Origin: Pseudomonas libanensis
GTDB taxonomy: Bacteria > Pseudomonadota > Gammaproteobacteria > Pseudomonadales > Pseudomonadaceae
Assembly (NCBI RefSeq): GCF_001439685.1
Contig: NZ_JYLH01000021.1
Coordinates: forward strand, 25,212-89,211
Reading direction: 5' to 3'
Length of the DNA: 64,000 nt
In this document: positions 17,261 to 24,463 of the stretch, one piece after another
Position numbering within the stretch: position 1 is the first letter of the stretch
Layout of the letters: every line of letters starts with the position of its first letter
Translations under genes and position numbers: made by a program
The notes under the pieces: generated by a model
What the model was told of the DNA's origin: nothing
The model's database searches: none
The model's input: the letters and a program-made list of their open reading frames with translations, nothing else

Positions 17261-17578
17261 ATGACTTCAACCTCGTTTAACTCCCCCCCATCCCAGCGCC
17301 TTGAACTCTTGCACAGCACCCAGGACGCGAAACTTGCGGTATCAGAGGAGGGCGCAGCAACGCGAGGCCTGCACACCCCTGCAAAGGAACATGCGGCCCA
17401 AGCCCTGCGCATGAAGGCTTTTGCCGGTCAGCGACAATTCCAGGCGCCCGTTTCGGATGACTTTTCCAGGGGCATGCTTGCGCACGGACAGGCCTGCGCA
17501 GAGGGGGCCGAGTCGATAAAAAATGTCGGGCTGATTCACACCCTCGCGAGCTGGTGGCGCAGGCGCAAATTGGGTTGA
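17261..17578 (+). CDS. Small candidate type III secretion substrate
   Basis: A 105-residue protein of unknown family. The first 14 residues (MTSTSFNSPPSQRL) are Ser/Thr-rich and lack acidic residues, the profile of Hrp-secreted proteins, and the gene has its own hrp box. The C-terminus is basic (WWRRRKLG) after a short amphipathic stretch. The ATG at 17261 has GAGGG upstream. I recognise no domain; it could be an effector, a helper or a secreted accessory. Confidence 0.65.
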   Translation: MTSTSFNSPPSQRLELLHSTQDAKLAVSEEGAATRGLHTPAKEHAAQALRMKAFAGQRQFQAPVSDDFSRGMLAHGQACAEGAESIKNVGLIHTLASWWRRRKLG

Positions 17579-17629
17579 GCATCGTTGGTTGCGGTTTTAC
17601 ATATTGTCATTGGTATTCGTTGTCCGTAA

Positions 17630-17657
17630 GGAACTGCCGGGTTCATCCAACCACACA
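17630..17657 (+). promoter_or_regulatory. HrpL promoter (hrp box) 3
   Basis: GGAACT (17630-17635), a 15-base spacer, then CCACACA (17651-17657). The two core blocks are identical to those of box 1 though the spacer differs, as expected for a functional promoter rather than a duplicated segment. It lies 96 bases before the gene at 17754. Confidence 0.85.
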
Positions 17658-17753
17658 TGAGGTGCTTGTCCGAGTGGATTTCATTCGTTGATTTTGGTCG
17701 TCACCGAGCCGATCACCAAGCGGATATGCATCTCAAAGAGTTGGAGAAAACCC

Positions 17754-18668
17754 ATGTCAATCGATGGTGTACTACCTCCCGGGCGGTCTCACGCCCCTGG
17801 TGGACCAGTCACGCAACCCATGGCGCCACCGGTCGACGACGCTGGAGCCTGGAGTGAAACGCCCTCCGGGCCTGCGTCTGTTGGGCCTCGCAAGCCCTTC
17901 CTGTTGCGCGGAACATTGTCTGTCCTGCGTCATCGAAACTTGCAGAACTTCCCCCCGCAACGGGCGCAGTTTTCCCTGCCGGGCCCCAACTCCACGGACA
18001 AGCAGTTGGCGAGTGCCCTGGAGAAAGCCTTCGGGCTGCTGCATTCGTATCTGAATGACGGGCGTTTGACTTGGTTTTCACTGCAACGGATCGCCGCTGA
18101 GCCCACCGGAAAAAACGAGGAGTTGGACGGCGCGATTCAGGTCGTTCGGGAAATTATCGAGCGCCCGCGACTAAGCGATACGATCTTCAGTCGTGACGGT
18201 GATATCACGCGAGATAGTCTCAGGGCGGCGGCCCAGACGTTGCAGGGCAACAGCTCCCCAAGCGTCTTCAGCCAGGATCCCTTTCATGCCCAGGGCAACG
18301 CTGAAGTAGTGGAGGCGCTGCAAGGGCAGTTCGAGCACTTGAGAGATAAAACCAAGGATCGGACCTTTCTTTTCGAACAGCACCAGTACGTCGACATCGC
18401 CAAGCTCAGGGAAGTTTTGCTGGATCCGTATGAGGTTGATCAACAGGGTAACCCGGTGCTGGACCCGTCCACCGGGATGCCCAGGTCCAAGTACAGCGAA
18501 CTGTGCGTCTACACGATGAAGAACATTTTTGAGCGGCCGGGTCTGCTACCTGCGCTGAAGCATGCGAATACTCCACGCCTGTTTGGCCCGCCGCATGTAG
18601 AAGACCACCTGTGCAACAAAAACCTCGAACGTTGGCAGGAGCAGCACAAAGCTCGCAAAGCACGTTGA
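17754..18668 (+). CDS. Candidate type III secretion substrate related to the first
   Basis: A 304-residue protein with a Pro/Gly-rich flexible N-terminus (about 1-75) and two C-terminal modules resembling those of the 16078 gene. The first starts KQLASALEKAFGLL, continues GRLTWFSLQRIAAEP, and ends REIIERPRLSDTIFSRDGDI. The second starts AEVVEALQGQFEHL and ends IFERPGLLPALK. The ATG at 17754 follows GGAG at eight bases. Together with the hrp box this supports a common secreted-protein family. No catalytic motif is visible. The next gene is convergent and unrelated. Confidence 0.72.
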   Translation: MSIDGVLPPGRSHAPGGPVTQPMAPPVDDAGAWSETPSGPASVGPRKPFLLRGTLSVLRHRNLQNFPPQRAQFSLPGPNSTDKQLASALEKAFGLLHSYLNDGRLTWFSLQRIAAEPTGKNEELDGAIQVVREIIERPRLSDTIFSRDGDITRDSLRAAAQTLQGNSSPSVFSQDPFHAQGNAEVVEALQGQFEHLRDKTKDRTFLFEQHQYVDIAKLREVLLDPYEVDQQGNPVLDPSTGMPRSKYSELCVYTMKNIFERPGLLPALKHANTPRLFGPPHVEDHLCNKNLERWQEQHKARKAR

Positions 18669-18677
18669 CGCCGTGGC

Positions 18678-19829
18678 CTACACCTTGAGAATTCTGCCGC
18701 TGATAGCGACTGCCGCCAGCAACACCGCAATCAGCACGAAAGCGGTACTCAAGCTGCTGCCGTGGGCGATAAAGCCGATCATGGCGGGGCCGGCGAGAAT
18801 ACCGGCGTAACCCAGGGTGGTGATGGCCGGCACTGCAATATGTTCAGGCATGACCTTTTGTCTACCGACGGCGGTGTACAGCACCGGCACGATATTCGAA
18901 CATCCGGCACCCACCAATGCGTACCCGAGCAACGCTGTTTCCCAAGCCGGCAATAATGTCGCCAGGAGCAAGCCGGCACACGCCAGCGCGCCACCGATCA
19001 CGATCACTCGCGTGGCGCCCAGGCGTCGGACAATGGCATCACCGGTCAGGCGCCCAGCGGTCATGGTCAAGGCAAATGCCGCGTAGCCAAGACCGGCGTA
19101 GGCCTCATCCAGGCCACGCTCAGCACTCAGGAATACCGCACTCCAATCCAGCACGGCACCCTCAGCCAGAAACACGATAAAACACAGGCAGCCGATAAAC
19201 AGCACCACTCCGTGGGGCACTGCAAATGCAGGACCTGAGCTTTCACTGCCATACGGCAACAGATGCGGTGCGGCCTTGAACAGCGCAACGGCCATGATAA
19301 TGACCACCACCAGGGTCGCCTGCAGTGGCGACAGGCCCAGCCCCAGCAAACCGGAAACCCCTGCCGCGCCGACAATGCCACCCAGGCTGAAGAGGCCATG
19401 AAACCCTGACATCATGGTTTTGCCACTGGCGCGCTCAACGATGACGGCTTGCAGATTCACGGTGGAGTCCACGGTGCCCAGGCCCGCGCCAAACAGGAAC
19501 AGCCCGGCGATCAGTAACGGGATCGAACTGACAGTGGCCAGCATCGGCAAGGCCAGGCAGATCATCAGCGTTCCGGCGGTAAGCACGCGCCGGCAACCGT
19601 AGCGAGACGCCAGCGCGCCCGCCGCCGGCATTGCGATGATCGAACCCACCCCCAGGCACAACAGCAATAGACCAAGCGTGCCTTCGTTCAGGTTCGCGCG
19701 CGCCTTGGCATACGGCACCAAGGGCGCCCACGCGGCAATTCCAAAACCGGCGATAAAAAAAGCGATACGGGTGGACATTTGTTCCAACCGCCCGGGAACC
19801 ACGGGGGCTGGAGTGAGAATGGCAGTCAT
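18678..19829 (-). CDS. MFS transporter (YbjJ-like)
   Basis: A 383-residue inner-membrane protein with about twelve membrane helices. It resembles the YbjJ-type major facilitator group in pattern: an early FFIAGFGIAAWAPLVPYAKARANLNEGTLG, a GFHGLFSLGG motif before helix 5, and FLAEGAVLDWSAVFL in the second half. Substrate unknown. It is convergent with the effector-like cluster, with only 9 bp between the stops. Confidence 0.85.
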   Translation of the reverse strand: MTAILTPAPVVPGRLEQMSTRIAFFIAGFGIAAWAPLVPYAKARANLNEGTLGLLLLCLGVGSIIAMPAAGALASRYGCRRVLTAGTLMICLALPMLATVSSIPLLIAGLFLFGAGLGTVDSTVNLQAVIVERASGKTMMSGFHGLFSLGGIVGAAGVSGLLGLGLSPLQATLVVVIIMAVALFKAAPHLLPYGSESSGPAFAVPHGVVLFIGCLCFIVFLAEGAVLDWSAVFLSAERGLDEAYAGLGYAAFALTMTAGRLTGDAIVRRLGATRVIVIGGALACAGLLLATLLPAWETALLGYALVGAGCSNIVPVLYTAVGRQKVMPEHIAVPAITTLGYAGILAGPAMIGFIAHGSSLSTAFVLIAVLLAAVAISGRILKV

Positions 19830-20051
19830 GAAGAATCCTTGGTTTTGCGTTCAGCGAACGATGTCCGGCGTGACATCCTTGCACATCAGGCCTTTTCGAG
19901 CGAGCAGGGTTCCCTTCGCGTGCGGGGTAAAAACATGCGGATCGAGAGCATTATTTAACGAACACGCAACGCGTTGACGCTTGCAAACCACACAGACGTT
20001 ATCGTGCCTGTAAGAGGTGGCCTGAAAAGTGTGTAATCCCTGTGAGCGTGG

Positions 20052-20544
20052 TTGAACCTCAGGTTTCCTGCAGCGGATTACCGCCATGTGGCAGCCCTGG
20101 CCGCGATTGATCCTCAATGGCGGCGCAGTCAGTTTGTGCGGGTGGGCAACCCCCATTGCGTGACGTTACTGGCGCAGGCGTGCGCCTTGCCAGCTAACGA
20201 TACGATGCATCAGCCAGGGCTGTTCAACCGGTTACAGAGCATTGCCTTTGCCCCCCCCGGCAGGTGGCGGCCAACCCTGTGTCGGTGGGGTCAACCTGCA
20301 GTGGGCTGCTCGGGACTCCGGCAATCGCGTCATTGCCCGTGTATTTGAGCGAGGTGAAGGGCCTACCGCGTCTTCGGGCACCAGCGCCTGCGCCGTGGCT
20401 TGTGCCGCGTGGCGAGCGGGTTGGGTGGAGGCTGGAGAGGTCGCCGTGGTGATGCCGGGTGGTACGGCTCCAGTGCATTTGCAGGCGGAGGCCGGGAACC
20501 TGTTGAGTGTCAGTCTGTTTGGGGCCGCCCGACTAATAACCTGA
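20052..20544 (+). pseudogene. Broken DapF-like (diaminopimelate epimerase family) gene
   Basis: Frame 1 (from 20052) reads QFVRVGNPHCVTLLA, the DapF-family strand containing the first catalytic Cys region. A run of eight C at 20251-20258 then shifts the frame. The other frame continues VNLQWAARDSG and RVFERGEGPTASSGTSACAVACAAW, which is the family's second active-site block (E-R-G-x-G-x-T-x-A-C-G-T-G) with the expected Cys replaced by Ser. It ends at 20544. The N-terminal third of a normal enzyme is missing. Removing one C restores one frame. It may be related to histidine racemase/CntK-like enzymes rather than true DapF. From 19830 to 20051 I see nothing recognisable. Confidence 0.7.
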
Positions 20545-20843
20545 ACCTGTGAAACCCCGCACGGCTTAATCCGACGTCAGCTGTTTCCTGAATTATTAGC
20601 TGTGAATGTGCAAGTCAAAGTAAGAACTTTCTTGATATTAGCCAGCATTGTTTTGCAAGGTGTCGCATTTTTTAAAAGATACTTCCAATCTCGACGTACG
20701 AAACTTCTCTTTTGTTTTTTAACATCCGAAACGCTGCCGAAATCGCTAAGCTTTAACGTGTTCAGGTGCTTTTTTTCGCAAGCCATTAAGGGTTGGCGAG
20801 GAAGGGTAATTCAATCGAAAAAGTTGATGGCGGGTAACAAAGG
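20545..20843 (+). other. AT-rich leader of the vgrG cassette
   Basis: About 300 bp with clearly lower GC than its surroundings, especially 20590-20780, and no convincing gene on either strand. It probably contains the promoter of the vgrG operon. The compositional break suggests it marks the left edge of an acquired type VI cassette (inference). Confidence 0.4.
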
Positions 20844-22850
20844 ATGGTTCACGCGTTTTCTTCCTCACGGTTTAAATTGTTTCTTACAGGAATTAATACG
20901 GACTTCCAGGTTTTGGCCTTCAAAGGTCACGAAGCCCTCGACCAGCCGTACTTCATTCACATGCAGTTGATCAGCGAAGACCCTTCCCTTGACCTGGAGG
21001 CCTTGCTTCGTCAACCCGCCTATCTGGACTTCGGCGAGGTGGATACAGGCCTGCATGGACAGGTCTACGCCATCGGCCGGGATGACACCGGTCTTCGGTT
21101 TACCCGTTATCACCTGACGCTGGCCCCCCGCCTTGCATGGCTTGCCCATCGCCGCGACCAGCGGATTTTCCAGCAGCGCAACGTGCCGCAGATCATAGCG
21201 ACGATCCTTGAGCACCACGGTATTCTCGCCGATGCCTATACCTTCGAGCTCGGGCCGGTGGTGTATCCCCCGCGGGCATTCTGCGTGCAATACATGGAGT
21301 CCGACCTGCACTTCATTCAGCGACTGTGTGAAGAGGAGGGCATTCACTTCCATTTTCGCCACAGTGCGGACAATCATCTGCTGGTGTTTGGTGATGACCA
21401 AACCGTGTTTCGACGGTTACCGGTGCAGCGTTATTGTTCATCGCCTGATCCGGCGCTCGAGGCCCGGGTCGTCCAGCGTTTCGACCGGCGCCTGCAAACC
21501 CGTAGTCAACGCACCGTACGCCGTGACTTCGACTTTGAGCATCCTTCGCTACACCTGCAAGCCCAGGCCGGAGCTACAGACCCTTTGGAAGACTATGGCT
21601 ACCCCGCCGGGTTCACCGGTTGTGCACGGGGGGCGCAACTGGCGCGACGCAGCCTGGAGCGCCATCAGCGTGATCGTCATCGAGTATTGGGCAAGAGCGA
21701 TCAACCGGCGTTATGCAGTGGTCACTTTCTCGAGCTGTGCGATCACCCCGATCCAGTCTGCAACGACTTGTGGCTACTGACTTCAGTGCGTCATGAGGGC
21801 TACCAACCGCAGGTTTTGGAGGAGGCCGCATTTGGAGTCGACAGGTTTCAAGGCTATCGCAACCGCTTCACTGCGACACCTTGGAGCGCAGTGCATCGAC
21901 CGCCGCTCAAGCACCCCAAGCCGACGATCAGTGGCAGCCAAACCGCGACGGTGACCGGGCCTGCGGGTGAGGACATCCATTGCGATGCCTATGGCCGTGT
22001 GAAGGTGCGCTTTCATTGGGATCGCCTGGACAAACCTGACGATACCAGCAGCTGTTGGCTGCGGGTGGCGTCCGGTTGGGCGGGGGATGGGTTTGGCGCC
22101 ATGGTCATTCCACGGGTGGGCATGGAAGTGCTGGTGAGCTTCCTGGAGGGCGACCCCGACCAACCCCTGGTCAGCGGTTGCCTGCCTAACGCGCTGCACC
22201 TGCCCGCCTACCCTTTGCCGCAGCACAAGACGCGCAGCGTACTGCGTAGCCGCAGTTATCCACACGGAGCAGGGGCCAACGAGTTGCACCTTGAAGACAG
22301 GCGCGGCGAAGAACTGATCTACCTGCGCGCACAACGCGACCTGGAACAACAGGTGGGCCGTGACAGCCGCCTGGAAGTAGCCGGGCAGAGGCATGAAATC
22401 ATTCGGGGGGTGAGCACGCTCCGGCTGGAAAGCGAGGAGCATCGCCACGTCGACGGTGATCGCAAGGTAACGCTCAAGGCACATGACCACCTTGACGTGC
22501 AGGGCGATAGCCTGACCCGAGTGGGCCAGACCATGGTGATCGAAGCCGGCCAGCAGGTTCATCTCCAGGCAGGTGCCAGCCTGGTAATCGATGCGGGTGC
22601 GAAACTGAGCCTGAAGGCGGGTGGAGAGCACCTGGTGATTCAAGCCGGCAGTATTTTCAGCAGCCGCACCATCAGCCTTGGCGGCACACCGTCGGCATCC
22701 CATCCGGTGGGCTCTGGGCGGGTTGCCGCGCCATTTTCCGCGGTGCAAGGCATCATCATGGACTTGGCCAAGCAACTGGGCGCGGATTTTTGCCCCCTGT
22801 GTGAAGGCTGCCGAGAAGGCGGCTGCGATATCGCGGGGAGGGCGGCTTGA
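20844..22850 (+). CDS. vgrG: Type VI secretion spike protein VgrG
   Basis: A 668-residue spike protein. The gp27-like N-terminal part contains FQVLAFKGHEALDQPYFIHMQLISED and the FCVQYMESDLHFIQRLCEEEGIHFHF block. A gp5-like OB domain carries GEDIHCDAYGRVKVRFHWDR and MVIPRVGMEVLVSFLEGDPDQPLVSG. A beta-helical needle of repeated strands follows. The tail ends in a short Cys-rich stretch (CPLCEGCREGGC), probably the adaptor/effector contact rather than an enzyme domain. There is no long C-terminal extension, so cargo is carried by the downstream genes. The start agrees with the usual VgrG N-terminus. Confidence 0.96.
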   Translation: MVHAFSSSRFKLFLTGINTDFQVLAFKGHEALDQPYFIHMQLISEDPSLDLEALLRQPAYLDFGEVDTGLHGQVYAIGRDDTGLRFTRYHLTLAPRLAWLAHRRDQRIFQQRNVPQIIATILEHHGILADAYTFELGPVVYPPRAFCVQYMESDLHFIQRLCEEEGIHFHFRHSADNHLLVFGDDQTVFRRLPVQRYCSSPDPALEARVVQRFDRRLQTRSQRTVRRDFDFEHPSLHLQAQAGATDPLEDYGYPAGFTGCARGAQLARRSLERHQRDRHRVLGKSDQPALCSGHFLELCDHPDPVCNDLWLLTSVRHEGYQPQVLEEAAFGVDRFQGYRNRFTATPWSAVHRPPLKHPKPTISGSQTATVTGPAGEDIHCDAYGRVKVRFHWDRLDKPDDTSSCWLRVASGWAGDGFGAMVIPRVGMEVLVSFLEGDPDQPLVSGCLPNALHLPAYPLPQHKTRSVLRSRSYPHGAGANELHLEDRRGEELIYLRAQRDLEQQVGRDSRLEVAGQRHEIIRGVSTLRLESEEHRHVDGDRKVTLKAHDHLDVQGDSLTRVGQTMVIEAGQQVHLQAGASLVIDAGAKLSLKAGGEHLVIQAGSIFSSRTISLGGTPSASHPVGSGRVAAPFSAVQGIIMDLAKQLGADFCPLCEGCREGGCDIAGRAA

Positions 22851-23686
22851 TGGACAGCTTGCCCAATCGATGGATGGCTCAACAGCGGCAGAGAGGGTAC
22901 GCGCTGTGCCTGATGCTGGAAGGCCATAACACGGCTCGCCAGCCCCTGTTGGCAGGGTGCAGCCTATTGCGCTATTGCGAACTCTACAGCGAGACCGATG
23001 CGGCGCAGTTAGCGAGCTCAGGCCCGGTCATAGTGTTGCTGGAGCAGATGCAGGAACCTGCATTGGTCGAGCTGCTGCAACACCCCGAGTCGAATTGGGG
23101 GTGGATGGGCAGTTTGCCTGCTGCCGATTTGAATGATGTGACGCGACATTGGCGCGCGCGATTGCTGCTGGGGCCCAAGGGCCAGCAGGTGCTTTATCGC
23201 ATTCACGACAACCGCACCCTAGGTCGTGCCTTGGCCCATTTATCGAAAGCGCATTGGCCGGACTACCTCGGGCCGCTCATCAGCGTGTGCTATTGGCACG
23301 AAGGCCGTTGGTGCCAGGCCGAGAACCCCGCACCAGGCGACTATCCGGTACCCGACCCGTCACCTTGGCTGCGTGCACCCAATCCCCAGGCCGAAGCGAT
23401 TCTGCACGCCAATATCCTGCGCTACCTGTTGGCCGAGCACAGCGAAGACTTGGCGGCATTGGTTGAATTCCAAGACCCGAGGATCTGGCTGGCCCAGGTA
23501 CTGGAGCAGGCGCGCACCTGGCAATGGCAAACGCCTGAGCAGTTGGAGTTTTTGGTGGTGCGTCGGTTGGAGGAGGCGACCCGCAGCAGTGTTGTCCATT
23601 GGCAACCGAGGGTAGGCGAGGCGCCAGGGGCGCATTTTGAACGGGTGGTGGAGCAGTGGCGCAGGGAGGAGGGGAAGGGTGAATAG
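22850..23686 (+). CDS. DUF4123 type VI effector adaptor/chaperone
   Basis: A 278-residue cytoplasmic protein with a DUF4123 pattern: N-terminal ALCLMLEGHNT, central WGWMGSLPAADLNDVTRHWRARLL and VLYRIHDNRTLGRALAHL, and a helical C-terminal half. DUF4123 proteins load a specific effector onto VgrG. The start ATG shares a base with the vgrG stop (TGATG), so translation is coupled. It should serve the lipase encoded two genes downstream. Confidence 0.88.
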   Translation: MDSLPNRWMAQQRQRGYALCLMLEGHNTARQPLLAGCSLLRYCELYSETDAAQLASSGPVIVLLEQMQEPALVELLQHPESNWGWMGSLPAADLNDVTRHWRARLLLGPKGQQVLYRIHDNRTLGRALAHLSKAHWPDYLGPLISVCYWHEGRWCQAENPAPGDYPVPDPSPWLRAPNPQAEAILHANILRYLLAEHSEDLAALVEFQDPRIWLAQVLEQARTWQWQTPEQLEFLVVRRLEEATRSSVVHWQPRVGEAPGAHFERVVEQWRREEGKGE

Positions 23687-24452
23687 ATGGATGAAAGTGG
23701 GGTTGCTTGCGGTCGGGGGCGTAGGGTTTTCGGGGTGTACGGGGAAGGGGGTAGAGCATTTTACGTTGGAGGTGGATTTGCCGCCGCAGTTCGAACTTAA
23801 GACGGCAGCTAATTATCGACCTGCAACGGGTGAAACCTGTGTCTTGCCGAGACGCCGGGGCAAGAGACCAGAGCGGAAAGTCTTTTTTACAGACTACAAA
23901 CCTGCAGCGAGCAGGGTGAGTTATGAGTTGCCGCTGACTGAAACGGTAGAGGGGTGTCCGTTGGTGCTGCGTAGTTTGGAGTTTGATTTTTATGCGAAGT
24001 GGGGAAAGCGGAGTACGGATGTGGGTGGGGATATTGCCAATATCTCTATCAGAGATTATCTGGATATGCCCGGGATGCGGGAGTCAGGTGCGCAGGATTT
24101 TTCGGGCCAGTGTCAATGGTTGTTTCGGACTGTAGGCCCTCTTCACGGGATCAGGAAAATTCTCCAGTGCCGTTCGGTTAATGCGGAGGGAAAACTGCAA
24201 AAAACACGAGTAGGTGGATACGCGCAACGAGACGAACTCCCAGGAAAAACCCTGAGGATGGTGCTGACTTTGACTGATGAGGAGAGACCCGCTTTTGACG
24301 ATAACTGGGTAACTGTTCCAGGAGGGTGGAAACGCTGTAAAGGAAAGGACTTCTCCGATCGGGATGCCTACTGCAACGGCAACACGACTGATTTTAAACC
24401 TATAAAAATGCCGGACGGTCGCATCTGCGATATCTATCCATCGTGTGAATGA
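23679..24452 (+). CDS. Lipoprotein, probable periplasmic immunity to the lipase effector
   Basis: A 257-residue protein. The GTG start at 23679 directly follows a strong GGAGGGGAAGG, overlaps the DUF4123 gene by 8 bp, and gives a lipoprotein signal with lipobox Cys20 (GFSGC). An ATG four codons later is the alternative. The mature part is Cys-containing and soluble, with no domain I recognise. Type VI phospholipases act in the target periplasm, and their immunity proteins are typically lipoproteins encoded next to them, which fits its position before the lipase gene (24464). Base composition is lower in GC than vgrG. Confidence 0.65.
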   Translation: MNRWMKVGLLAVGGVGFSGCTGKGVEHFTLEVDLPPQFELKTAANYRPATGETCVLPRRRGKRPERKVFFTDYKPAASRVSYELPLTETVEGCPLVLRSLEFDFYAKWGKRSTDVGGDIANISIRDYLDMPGMRESGAQDFSGQCQWLFRTVGPLHGIRKILQCRSVNAEGKLQKTRVGGYAQRDELPGKTLRMVLTLTDEERPAFDDNWVTVPGGWKRCKGKDFSDRDAYCNGNTTDFKPIKMPDGRICDIYPSCE

Positions 24453-24463
24453 AGGAGTGAGTC

